DNA of 5,300 bases, from positions 1-5,300 of the forward strand of contig JACDGB010000162.1 of assembly GCA_013815485.1 (NCBI GenBank). The letters are read 5' to 3'. The notes under the pieces were generated by a model that did not search any database, was not told where the DNA came from, and was given only the letters and a program-made list of their open reading frames with translations. Source of the stretch: Rubrobacter sp. Lineage in GTDB: Bacteria; Actinomycetota; Rubrobacteria; Rubrobacterales; Rubrobacteraceae. Shown here in pieces: positions 1 to 5,300 of the stretch. Positions within the stretch are counted from its first letter, which is position 1. Each line of letters begins with the position of its first letter. Made by a program: the position numbers and the translations under genes.

Positions 1-6
1 TGGAGC

Positions 7-816
7 ATGGACGCCAAACATTTTGAAGAGATCGAGGTGACTAAGGAGGAAGGCATAGCGACGGTGATGCTCAACCGTCCCGAGCGTTACAACGCTTTGG
101 GTGCCCGTATCGTCAGCGAGCTGGGCGAGGCGTTGGAGCAGATAGAAGTGTCAGGGGAGGTCAAGGCCATGATCCTGACCGGCGCGGGGGAGAAGGCGTT
201 CTGTTCGGGGGTGGACCTCAAGGAACGCTCCGGGATGGACGCCGACGAGAAGTGGGCCCACAACAGAGCCCTGGGCGCCTTCGCGGAGAGGCTTGCCCGG
301 CTCCAGGCCCCGACCATAGCCGCCATCAACGGCCTGGCTCTCGGTGGAGGGTTGGAGATCACGCTGGCTTGCGACTTCCGCATCGCCGTCGAAGGCGCCC
401 GGTTCGCGCTGCCCGAGGTCGGCCTGGGCATAGTGCCGGGCGCGGGCGGCACGCAGCGGTTGCCGCGCCTGATCGGGCCGACCAGGGCGAAGGAGTTGAT
501 CCTGACGGGCAGGAGGATAGATGCCGGGGCCGCGCTGGAGATGGGCCTCGTAAGCAAGGTAGTGTCGGCCGGTTCCCTGATGGAAGAGGCGCGGACGTTA
601 GCCGGAGAGATCGCCGCCAATAGCCCATTGGCTCTCGCCTACGCCAAGACAGCGGTGGACATGGCCTCCGAAACCACGATCGAGCAGGGACTGCGCTACG
701 AGACGGCAGCCATACGGGCGACCCTCGCCTCGGAGGACTACGCGACAGGACTCGCCGCCTTCGCGGAGAAGCGAACGCCGGAGTTCCCACCACTGACCGC
801 TCGCCGCATTACTTAG
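7..816 (+). CDS. Enoyl-CoA hydratase/isomerase (crotonase) family protein, complete
   Basis: A 269-residue protein of the usual crotonase length, acting in the cytoplasm on acyl-CoA thioesters. Hydration of trans-2-enoyl-CoA, as in fatty-acid or aromatic/branched-chain acid breakdown, is the most likely reaction. Seen in the sequence: the N-terminal strand with LNRPERYNAL (22-31); the oxyanion-hole segment FCSGVDLKE (65-73); the second oxyanion segment INGLALGGGLE (107-117); and PEVGLGIVPGAGGTQRLPR (136-154). Both acidic positions used by true hydratases, E117 and E137, are present, which favours hydratase over family members with other chemistry. Chain-length or ring specificity cannot be told. 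The ATG at 7 gives a normal N-terminus, but only GGAG at 2-5 is visible before it, at very short spacing, and the frame is open to the window edge. A slightly earlier start is therefore possible. The next + strand gene lies 366 bp away, so co-transcription is uncertain. Confidence 0.93.
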   Translation: MDAKHFEEIEVTKEEGIATVMLNRPERYNALGARIVSELGEALEQIEVSGEVKAMILTGAGEKAFCSGVDLKERSGMDADEKWAHNRALGAFAERLARLQAPTIAAINGLALGGGLEITLACDFRIAVEGARFALPEVGLGIVPGAGGTQRLPRLIGPTRAKELILTGRRIDAGAALEMGLVSKVVSAGSLMEEARTLAGEIAANSPLALAYAKTAVDMASETTIEQGLRYETAAIRATLASEDYATGLAAFAEKRTPEFPPLTARRIT

Positions 817-1027
817 CTTGCGTTTCAACCACATCTATTCTTCAGTGTTCCAAAGTGGCGTAGAGGCTGCCCCATCCGCGACGGTGAGACGCCTGGAGAC
901 TCAGGTGGACGGGGAAGGAACGGCCTCGGCGGCGAGGAGAGCGTCGGAAGGTTCCATAATGCACCCATCATGCACTCGCTCATGGCGTCCCGCATACTTG
1001 AGTCATCGGCAGGGTTGAAGCGCGAGC

Positions 1028-1186
1028 TTGGCGTACGACCCGGTTCAGATGCTACCCGAGGGCTGGTTCGTCGCGGCGCAAAGTGAACCATTCTCCGCCG
1101 GGGATCGTATCCGCAGTAATTATGTAAACGACACGCACCCGGCCAACCTCGGGTTTGGCCCAACGGAGCGCATAGGAGGATCATGA
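1028..1186 (+). CDS. Doubtful 52-codon frame, possible gene remnant, overlapping the next start
   Basis: The frame runs from a TTG at 1028 to a TGA at 1184-1186, which overlaps the ATG at 1183 as ATGA, an arrangement typical of translational coupling. An ATG at 1049 is an alternative start. Neither start has a ribosome binding site. The first 17 codons mostly end in G or C, like neighbouring genes; later codons do not. The peptide begins with YDPVQMLPEGWFVAAQSEPF, whose GWFVAAQSE recalls the N-terminal WYVAAxSxE segment of Rieske-type oxygenases, but no CxH/CxxH cluster follows, so no such enzyme is encoded. It may be an eroded gene end, a leader peptide for the DoxX-like gene, or chance. A stop at 1016-1018 closes the frame upstream. 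Confidence 0.22.
   Translation: MAYDPVQMLPEGWFVAAQSEPFSAGDRIRSNYVNDTHPANLGFGPTERIGGS
1064..1090. repeat. Inverted repeat TGGTTC / GAACCA with 15-nt spacer
   Basis: TGGTTC at 1064-1069 and GAACCA at 1085-1090 are perfect complements, about 21 bp centre to centre (two helical turns). A further GGTTC occurs at 1042-1046. It could be a dimeric regulator site or a weak hairpin ahead of the DoxX-like gene. Six-base arms can occur by chance, so the functional reading is speculative. Confidence 0.3.
1098..1116 (+). repeat. Copy 1 of a 19-bp direct repeat (other copy at 1721-1742)
   Basis: CCGGGGATCGTATCCGCAG is found again near the 3' end of the DoxX-like gene, identical except for a CAG insertion after CCGGGGA. 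The two copies lie about 620 bp apart and bracket the body of that gene. Copy 1 contains the small dyad GGAT-CGT-ATCC (1102-1112). In the 1028-1186 frame copy 1 reads GDRIRS and in the DoxX-like gene copy 2 reads GDSRIRR, so the phase is the same and the difference is exactly one codon. Confidence 0.6.
1117..1126 (+). promoter_or_regulatory. Possible -10 box for the DoxX-like gene
   Basis: TAATTATGTA is the most AT-rich stretch before the gene and contains -10-like hexamers (TAATTA or TATGTA). A transcript starting just after it would have a leader of about 50 nt that includes the 1141-1160 hairpin. No -35 element of the TTGACA kind lies 16-18 nt upstream, so the call is weak. The box also falls inside the doubtful 1028-1186 frame. 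Confidence 0.2.
1141..1160 (+). promoter_or_regulatory. Hairpin in the leader of the DoxX-like gene
   Basis: GGCCAACC (1141-1148) pairs with GGTTTGGCC (1152-1160) around a TCG loop, with one bulged T, giving eight pairs, mostly G-C. It sits 13 nt before the AGGAGG ribosome binding site. It is not followed by T residues, so it is not an ordinary terminator. It may tune translation or mRNA stability, or be a palindromic protein site (GGCCAA...TTGGCC). Pairing is seen; function is inference. Confidence 0.35.
1174..1179 (+). promoter_or_regulatory. Ribosome binding site AGGAGG of the DoxX-like gene
   Basis: A perfect AGGAGG (AGGAGGA to 1180) lies only 3 nt before the ATG at 1183, closer than the usual 5-9 nt. 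It still fixes this start, since the next in-frame ATG is far downstream, beyond the first membrane helix. Confidence 0.75.
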
Positions 1187-1809
1187 AGAGCTTGTTCGAG
1201 AGATTCGACCGACTTGACACTACTCTCAACCGCTGGCTGGTCGCCAACAGCATCCCGCTACTTCGCGTAAGCCTGGGCCTCGTCTTCCTGGTCTTCGGCG
1301 CGCTCAAGTTCTTCCCCGGCCTGAGCCCTATCGAGGATCTGGCGACGCAGACGACGAGTGCGCTCACGTTCGGGCTGGTTCCGCCGGGCGTGGGGCTCGT
1401 GATGATCGCGGCGCTAGAGTGCGCCATCGTCGCGTGCTTCGTGACGGGCCGCTTTCTGCGAGTGGGAGTGTGGCTCATGGGGGCTCAGATGCTTGGGGCG
1501 ATGTCTCCTCTGGTGCTGTTCCCTGGTGAGCTGTTCTCCGACACCGGGGGTATCGTCGCGCCCACGCTCGCGGCGCAATACATAATCAAGGACATTATTC
1601 TGGTGGCCGCCGCCATGGTGATCGCTGCTACCTGGACGGGCGCGCGCATCGTGGCGGAGCCCAGGAGCCTGCGGAGTACCCTGCGTAGCACGATACCCCG
1701 TGTGATCGCCGCTCCCCGAACCGGGGACAGTCGTATCCGCAGGGCCGAGGATTACAGAAGCTACGAGCGAACCGGAGCCAGGACATCCGGAGGTTCTCCG
1801 CGCGAATAG
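1183..1809 (+). CDS. DoxX-like integral membrane protein with Arg-rich C-terminal tail
   Basis: A 208-residue protein with four predicted membrane helices at about 26-46, 68-88, 93-115 and 134-151, the layout of the DoxX/DUF417-like family. Supporting motifs are the first-helix segment GLVFLVFGALKFFPGLSP (32-49), the acidic E79 in helix 2 (ALECAIVACFVTGR), and QYIIKDIILVAAAMVI (132-147) in helix 4. The family sits in the cytoplasmic membrane and is tied in some members to quinone, thiosulfate or redox-stress chemistry, but the activity of most members is unknown, so no reaction is assigned. Residues 152-208 form a soluble tail with about 13 arginines and no lysine, including a tandem LRSTLRST (163-170). 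This is longer than the compact core of the family, and its arginines suggest a cytoplasmic position. The gene follows an intergenic region with dyads and converges with the oxidoreductase gene. Confidence 0.78.
   Translation: MKSLFERFDRLDTTLNRWLVANSIPLLRVSLGLVFLVFGALKFFPGLSPIEDLATQTTSALTFGLVPPGVGLVMIAALECAIVACFVTGRFLRVGVWLMGAQMLGAMSPLVLFPGELFSDTGGIVAPTLAAQYIIKDIILVAAAMVIAATWTGARIVAEPRSLRSTLRSTIPRVIAAPRTGDSRIRRAEDYRSYERTGARTSGGSPRE
1721..1742 (+). repeat. Copy 2 of the direct repeat, inside the DoxX-like gene
   Basis: CCGGGGA, then CAG, then TCGTATCCGCAG, matching 1098-1116 with one 3-nt insertion. It encodes TGDSRIRR in the Arg-rich tail (about residues 180-187). Confidence 0.6.
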
Positions 1810-1823
1810 AGATCCTGGCTAAT

Positions 1824-1856
1824 GAGCCGCCGGGGGCTCTTGCCTAAGGTGAGGCA
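1824..1856. terminator. Two adjacent small hairpins between convergent genes, possible terminator
   Basis: GAGCC (1824-1828) pairs with GGCTC (1835-1839) around six bases. TGCCT (1841-1845) pairs with AGGCA (1852-1856), also around six bases. They fill most of the 68-bp gap between the end of the DoxX-like gene and the end of the oxidoreductase gene, where a two-way terminator is expected. Stems are only 5 bp and no real T-run follows on either strand, so efficiency is doubtful. Confidence 0.35.
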
Positions 1857-1877
1857 TGAGGACGCATCTTGGACAAG

Positions 1878-3077
1878 TTAGCGTGGCGCGAACCGGCCAG
1901 TCCCAACGGTTGCGGGCCAGCGGGCTTCCGTCCACTTGCTCTCGCTCCTGGCGCTCTGCACCACCTTCTCTACGAAGTGAACGCCTCTCGCCCCATCATG
2001 GACAGTGGGGAAGGGTAGCTCGCCATCTGGTTCGCGTCCTTCTTCCCTCGCCCGCACCGCCTCCGTCACCCCGGCGTACACGTTGGCGAAGGCTTCGATG
2101 AACGCTTCGGGGTGGCCGGGAGGTACCCTCGTGGCTGCTCTTGCCTCCTCGCAGAGATAGTCGTTGCCTCGCTTCAGTATTCTCTCCGGTTTTTCGGCTG
2201 GCCTATGGTGGAGATGGTTGGGGTTCTCCTGTCGCCATTGGAGGCCGCCCTCTGTGCCGTAGACTTTTATGGCGAGGTCGTTCTCTTCTCCGGCGGAGAT
2301 CTGGGAGGTGATCATTACTCCCCTGGCTCCGCTTTCGTAGCGCACGAGGAGGTTGCCATCGTCGTCGAGGCGTCTGCCGGGCACGAAGGAGGTGAGGTCG
2401 GCGCAGATCTCGGAGATTTCGAGGCCGGTCATGGTGGAGACGAGGTTCTCCGCATGGGAGCCGATGTCGCCGATCGCTCCGGCCATCCCCGCCTTTTTGG
2501 GATCGGTGCGCCACTCGGCCTGCTTGGCACCGTTCTCCTCGATGTTGCTTGCTAGCCAGCCCTGGTTGTACTCGACTATCACCTTGCGGATTTCGCCGAT
2601 CTCGCCGTTTCGGATCATGTGCCGGGCCTGCTTGACCATCGGGTATCCGGTGTACTGGTAGGTGACGCAGAAGACGACGCCGCTTTGCTCCACGATCCGG
2701 ATTAGGTCTTCGGCCTGCTCGGAGGCGTGGACCATCGGCTTGTCCACCACCACATTGAACCCCGCCTCCGCGAATGCGCGGGCCACCGGATAGTGCAAAT
2801 GGTTGGGCGTCACCACGCTCACGAAGTCCACGCGATCCTCCTCCGACAGAGATAGCTCCCTCTCTAGCATCTCCTCCCAGGAGCCGTAGTTGCGCTCTTC
2901 GCGGAGGCCGAGAGCGCGCCCCGAAGCCTTTGCCTTCTCCGGAGTCGAGGAGAGCGCGCCGGCGACGAACTCTATCTGTCCGTCCATGATGGCGCCGGCG
3001 CGGTGTACCGCCCCGATAAAGGCATCCGAGCCACCGCCGACCATGCCCATCTTGAGTTTTTTCAAAGCGTCGCTCAA
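1878..3077 (-). CDS. Gfo/Idh/MocA family NAD(P)-dependent oxidoreductase (TTG start)
   Basis: A 399-residue cytoplasmic dehydrogenase that likely oxidises or reduces a sugar, polyol or keto-sugar with NAD(P). The N-terminal Rossmann half begins [18 protein letters not shown] (9-26), continues with [17 protein letters not shown] (83-99), and carries the signature lysine in VVVDKPM (K113; DKP instead of the more common EKP). The C-terminal half has [12 protein letters not shown] (200-211), giving the expected catalytic-site D204 and H208, followed by the beta-sheet domain. The start is TTG at 3077: AAGGAG lies 7 nt before it and the glycine motif then falls at the correct distance. Reading the frame up to an ATG at 3218 would add 47 unrelated residues lying inside the isomerase gene. 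One base separates it from the isomerase stop, so the two are surely coupled. The final residues [13 protein letters not shown] look like an unconserved tail. Substrate unknown. Confidence 0.92.
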   Translation of the reverse strand: MSDALKKLKMGMVGGGSDAFIGAVHRAGAIMDGQIEFVAGALSSTPEKAKASGRALGLREERNYGSWEEMLERELSLSEEDRVDFVSVVTPNHLHYPVARAFAEAGFNVVVDKPMVHASEQAEDLIRIVEQSGVVFCVTYQYTGYPMVKQARHMIRNGEIGEIRKVIVEYNQGWLASNIEENGAKQAEWRTDPKKAGMAGAIGDIGSHAENLVSTMTGLEISEICADLTSFVPGRRLDDDGNLLVRYESGARGVMITSQISAGEENDLAIKVYGTEGGLQWRQENPNHLHHRPAEKPERILKRGNDYLCEEARAATRVPPGHPEAFIEAFANVYAGVTEAVRAREEGREPDGELPFPTVHDGARGVHFVEKVVQSARSESKWTEARWPATVGTGRFAPR

Positions 3078-3078
3078 G

Positions 3079-4083
3079 CTAGTTCTCCTTTGCGAATGCC
3101 GCGTCGAAGGCCGCCGAGGATGGCTCGAAGTCCATCTTCCTGACGAAAGCGGCGGCCTCCGCGCCTCCATGCACTCGGTCCATCCCAGCATCCTCCCACT
3201 CCACCGAAAGCGGACCATCGTAGCCTATGCGGTTCAGAGCCCGGATGATGGCCTCGAAGTCCACCCCGCCCCGGCCGACCGAGCGGAAGTCCCAGCCTCT
3301 GCGGTGGTCGCCGAAGGGAAGGTGCGAACCGAGGATGCCGCTCTCGCCGTCGAGGGTCCTCTGTGCGTCCTTCATGTGGGCGTGGTAGATGCGACCGGAG
3401 AAGCGGTCTATGAACTTCACCGGGTCCACGAACTGCCAGTACAGGTGGCTCGGGTCGAAGTTGAAGCCGAACGCCTCGCGGTGGCCGATGGCTTCCAAAG
3501 CCCGCTGCGCCGAGTGGATGTCGTAGGCGATTTCGGTCGGATGCACCTCGAAGCCAAACCTCACGCCTTCCTCATCGAACACGTCGAGGATAGGGTTCCA
3601 TCTATCGGCGAAGTCCCTGAAACCCGCGTCTACTTCCTCCTGGCTCGTCGGCGGGAAAGGATAGACCTTGCGCCAGATGCCGCTGCCGGTGAATCCACAG
3701 ACCCTCCTCACGCCCATCTTCGCCGCGGCCCTGGCGGCGTCCTTCATCTCCTCGGCGGCGCGCCGCCTCACGCCCTCTGGGTCTCCATCGCCCCAGACGT
3801 GCTCGGGCAGGGTCGCCTTGTGGCGCTCGTCTATGGGGAAGTCGCAGATGGCCTGGCCGGCGAGGCTGTTGTTGATCGCGTAGCACTCCAGGCCGTTGTT
3901 CTTCAGTATCTCGCGCCGGGATTCGACGTAGCCGTCGTCTTCCAAAGCTTTCCTGATCTCGAAATGGTCGCCCCAGCAAGCCAGTTCGAGACCATCGTAG
4001 CCCATCTCCTTTGCGAGCGGCGCAAGCTCCGCGAGCGGCACGTCGGCCCACTGGCCGGTGAAAAGGGTGACTGGTCTTGGCAT
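3079..4083 (-). CDS. Sugar phosphate isomerase/epimerase (xylose-isomerase-like TIM barrel)
   Basis: A 334-residue cytoplasmic TIM-barrel protein of the AP-endonuclease-2/xylose-isomerase-like superfamily, which epimerises or isomerises sugars and keto-sugars using a divalent metal. Visible strand-end motifs are [14 protein letters not shown] (28-41), [14 protein letters not shown] (176-189), [13 protein letters not shown] (205-217), RIYHAHMKD (231-239) and [13 protein letters not shown] (290-302). The expected metal ligands are E179, D210, H236 (or H234) and E295; all are present, so the protein should be active. The ATG at 4083 is preceded by AGGAGG (4089-4094) at 5-nt spacing. It lies 27 nt after the small gene and one base before the oxidoreductase. 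This isomerase subfamily is often paired with a Gfo/Idh/MocA dehydrogenase, as here, suggesting consecutive steps on one substrate. The exact reaction cannot be assigned. Confidence 0.92.
   Translation of the reverse strand: MPRPVTLFTGQWADVPLAELAPLAKEMGYDGLELACWGDHFEIRKALEDDGYVESRREILKNNGLECYAINNSLAGQAICDFPIDERHKATLPEHVWGDGDPEGVRRRAAEEMKDAARAAAKMGVRRVCGFTGSGIWRKVYPFPPTSQEEVDAGFRDFADRWNPILDVFDEEGVRFGFEVHPTEIAYDIHSAQRALEAIGHREAFGFNFDPSHLYWQFVDPVKFIDRFSGRIYHAHMKDAQRTLDGESGILGSHLPFGDHRRGWDFRSVGRGGVDFEAIIRALNRIGYDGPLSVEWEDAGMDRVHGGAEAAAFVRKMDFEPSSAAFDAAFAKEN
3085..3090 (-). promoter_or_regulatory. Ribosome binding site AAGGAG that fixes the TTG start
   Basis: AAGGAG on the - strand lies within the last codons of the isomerase gene, 7 nt before the TTG at 3077. 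The isomerase stop codon TAG (3081-3079) lies between it and the start. This supports TTG as the true start and coupled translation. Confidence 0.75.
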
Positions 4084-4088
4084 TGGCT

Positions 4089-4094
4089 CCTCCT
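4089..4094 (-). promoter_or_regulatory. Ribosome binding site AGGAGG of the isomerase gene
   Basis: AGGAGG (read on the - strand as AGGAGGAG) lies 5 nt before the ATG at 4083, in the 27-nt gap after the small gene. It confirms the isomerase start. Confidence 0.75.
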
Positions 4095-4110
4095 GCCTGG
4101 AAGGTTCTGG

Positions 4111-4341
4111 TCAGCTACGCGGGCCTCTGGCGGCGAGGGCGACGGCGAGGATGATGATCGCGCCGCGCACGATCTCCTCCTCCGCAAAGGCCCTGGCCTG
4201 CTTCCGAACCGCCCGGTTCTCCTCTGTTAGATCGTAGATGCTCACCCATCGCCCTCCCATTTGCGCCTGCCATCCGGCACGAAGGATGGCGTCCCGGATA
4301 TCGAGGCCAGCGAGGCGCGTAAGGTTCCTTGCCTCGGTCAT
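4111..4341 (-). CDS. Small protein of unknown function, acyl-CoA dehydrogenase-like segment
   Basis: A 76-residue frame lying between the permease (19 nt after its stop) and the isomerase (27 nt before its start), read in the same direction. GGAAGGGA (complement of 4351-4358) sits 9 nt before the ATG, a fair ribosome binding site. Codon use resembles the neighbours (mostly G/C third positions), and nothing else explains the gap. I do not recognise it as a full family. Residues 38-60 (LTEENRAVRKQARAFAEEEI and the next residues) strongly recall the first helix of acyl-CoA dehydrogenases, where LTEEQ...R.FAEEEI is followed by PxA. The chain then turns to a short hydrophobic stretch (AIIILAVALAA, 61-71) and stops, with no catalytic or FAD-binding part. 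It may be a real small operon protein, possibly membrane-attached, or the relic of a truncated dehydrogenase. Confidence 0.5.
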   Translation of the reverse strand: MTEARNLTRLAGLDIRDAILRAGWQAQMGGRWVSIYDLTEENRAVRKQARAFAEEEIVRGAIIILAVALAARGPRS

Positions 4342-4350
4342 GCCTGTTGT

Positions 4351-4358
4351 TCCCTTCC
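4351..4358 (-). promoter_or_regulatory. Likely ribosome binding site of the 76-codon gene
   Basis: GGAAGGGA on the - strand lies 9 nt before the ATG at 4341 and directly after the permease stop (4363-4361). It is an imperfect but purine-rich match and is the main evidence that the small gene is translated. Confidence 0.45.
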
Positions 4359-4360
4359 AG

Positions 4361-5300
4361 TCACGCCACGAGACTAAGCGCCAGGATCAGGAGCAAGGAG
4401 ACTACTGACGCTAGCGCGGTTACGAGGGTAAGCGCCTTGAGCGCTCCTTGCGTAGAGACCCCCAGCAGCGTCTGGAACATCCAGAAAAAGTTGCTGTTCA
4501 CTTGTAGCGCGAACAACGCGCCAGAGCCGATAGCAAGGGCGATCACCACTTTGGGGACTTCGAGGCCATCCATTATCGGGGCCAGTATGCCCGCCGCAGT
4601 GATGGCGGCGACAGAGATCGAACCTATCGCAAGGTGCAGGACGGCCGCGATCACCCATGCTAATAGAATCGTCAACAGTACCGGCGTGCCCGACTCCGCC
4701 GAGAAGAATCCTCCGAGGATACCTTCGAGTCCGGTCTCGCCGATCACCGCTCCCAGAGAGCCACCGAGGCCCGTAATTAGCAGGATCTGGCCGGTGGAGT
4801 TGAAACCTTCGTTCATTGCTTCCCCGACTCGCTCGTTGGGCAGCGTGCGCCACGCCAGCAGATAAGCGCCGAGCAAGCCCACAAAAAGAGCGAAGACGGG
4901 ATCCCCGACGAACGCTACGACAGTGGACTCCAGACCGGCGGCCGTGGCAACCGCTCCGAAAGCTATCAGCAACAGCGCGACCAGGATGGGCAACAGCGAG
5001 AGGTATAACGGAGGAGTATTTCCCACCCTCTGCCGATCCGCTGCATCAGGACTTTCTTCCTGCGTCTCCTCGAATTCCACTTCATCCTTGGCCTTGTTCC
5101 ATAGCCCGTATCTCAGAAGCTGGCCGTAGATGAACGTGGTAAGCACGGCGGTAGGAGGCCCTATCAAAGTTCCGTATATCAACATCGTGCCGAGCGGCAC
5201 GTTTAGCAACCCCGCTATGGACACGGTCCCCAGACCGGGGACGACGAACACGTATCCCACCAGTATGCCGGCGGTCAGCGTCCCGCCCATCATTGCGATC
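4361..5300 (-). CDS. GntP-family sugar-acid permease, N-terminus outside the window
   Basis: At least 312 codons continue without a stop to the window edge. GntP transporters have about 440-450 residues, so roughly the first 130 are missing. The ATG at 5293 is internal and is used here only for numbering. The protein is a multi-helix inner-membrane carrier of the ion-transporter type, probably a proton symporter for gluconate or a related hydroxy-acid. Family features are IYGTLIGPPTAVLTTFIYG (39-57), an acidic cytoplasmic loop (about 66-92), ILLITGLGGSLGAVIGETGL, HLAIGSISVAAITAAGILAP, and the C-terminal GSGALFALQVNSNFFWMFQT. The usual PHPGP region reads VVPGLGTVS, and the usual HVNDxGFW reads QVNSNFFW, so substrate binding probably differs from classical gluconate permeases. 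It is the first visible gene of the - strand operon and presumably imports the substrate handled by the isomerase and oxidoreductase. Confidence 0.82.
   Translation of the reverse strand, partial: IAMMGGTLTAGILVGYVFVVPGLGTVSIAGLLNVPLGTMLIYGTLIGPPTAVLTTFIYGQLLRYGLWNKAKDEVEFEETQEESPDAADRQRVGNTPPLYLSLLPILVALLLIAFGAVATAAGLESTVVAFVGDPVFALFVGLLGAYLLAWRTLPNERVGEAMNEGFNSTGQILLITGLGGSLGAVIGETGLEGILGGFFSAESGTPVLLTILLAWVIAAVLHLAIGSISVAAITAAGILAPIMDGLEVPKVVIALAIGSGALFALQVNSNFFWMFQTLLGVSTQGALKALTLVTALASVVSLLLILALSLVA

Larger units (their letters stand above)
817..1182. other. 366-bp intergenic region with several small dyads
   Basis: No convincing full-length gene lies here. A + strand frame from a TTG at 818 and a - strand frame crossing the region have no recognisable content or ribosome binding site. 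What is visible: a hairpin at 890-907 (6 pairs including one G-U, loop GAGACT); a tight hairpin at 924-937 (CCTCG, loop GCGG, CGAGG); ATGCAC repeated at 959-964 and 970-975, one helical turn apart; an inverted repeat at 1064-1090; an AT-rich box at 1117-1126; and a hairpin at 1141-1160. None of the hairpins is followed by a T-run, so no classical terminator for the upstream gene is seen. No good TTGACA-type -35 box was found at proper spacing before the AT-rich box. Confidence 0.6.

Noticed and set aside
87..620. 177-codon - strand frame inside the hydratase gene
   Set aside because: Shadow of the well-supported crotonase family gene on the + strand.
890..937. Hairpins at 890-907 and 924-937 considered as terminator of the hydratase gene
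   Set aside because: No T-run follows either one and they lie 74-108 nt past the stop; kept only as dyads of the intergenic region.
955..984. CATAAT as a -10 box and ATGCAC repeats as a regulator site
   Set aside because: No -35 partner at proper spacing, and two 6-base repeats are easily chance.
818..1018. 66-codon + strand frame from a TTG directly after the hydratase gene
   Set aside because: No ribosome binding site at usable spacing, no recognisable content, and codon use unlike the neighbours.
825..1478. 217-codon - strand frame across the intergenic region and the DoxX-like gene
   Set aside because: Low-complexity composition, no recognised motif, and half of it is antisense to the DoxX-like gene.
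3078..3218. 47-codon N-terminal extension of the oxidoreductase to an ATG at 3218
   Set aside because: It would overlap the isomerase gene almost entirely and add residues unlike any Rossmann N-terminus; the TTG at 3077 has a proper AAGGAG.
2890..4230. 446-codon + strand open frame opposite the isomerase and oxidoreductase genes
   Set aside because: It lies antisense to a clearly conserved TIM-barrel gene; its length comes from GC-rich codon structure on the other strand, and its product has no recognisable motif or ribosome binding site.
4329..4865. 178-codon + strand frame opposite the permease gene
   Set aside because: Antisense to conserved GntP segments; Ser/Pro/Arg-rich composition typical of a shadow frame.

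Overview
The window looks like chromosomal DNA from a high-GC (roughly 60% by eye) bacterium, most likely an actinomycete of the Rubrobacter type. This rests on frequent AGG and ATA codons next to GC-rich third positions, strong AGGAGG-type ribosome binding sites, a TTG start and the protein families present. It is a judgement from pattern, not a database match. There is no tRNA, rRNA, CRISPR array, insertion sequence or phage gene.

Left part, + strand (1-1809): a complete enoyl-CoA hydratase/isomerase family gene (7-816), a 366-bp gap, then a four-helix DoxX-like membrane protein gene (1183-1809). The gap is the least ordinary stretch. It holds several small hairpins, a 6-bp inverted repeat, an AT-rich box, and a 19-bp sequence that recurs near the 3' end of the DoxX-like gene with one extra codon-sized insertion. 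It also holds a short frame (1028-1186) that ends in an ATGA overlap with the DoxX-like start.

Right part, - strand (5300 down to 1878): a compact operon read right to left. It contains a GntP-type sugar-acid permease (open at the window edge), a 76-codon small gene, a TIM-barrel sugar-phosphate isomerase/epimerase, and a Gfo/Idh/MocA NAD(P)-dependent oxidoreductase that starts with TTG one base after the isomerase stop. Spacings are 19, 27 and 1 nt. Permease, isomerase and oxidoreductase together suggest uptake and redox/isomerisation of a sugar acid, polyol or keto-sugar; the substrate cannot be read from sequence. The two gene sets converge at 1810-1877, where two small hairpins could act as weak terminators.

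Most of the window is ordinary metabolism and I see no clear new defence, mobile or RNA system. The items most worth a second look are the 76-codon gene, which carries a segment like the start of an acyl-CoA dehydrogenase, the short frame and in-phase repeat before the DoxX-like gene, and the permease, which lacks the usual GntP signature residues.
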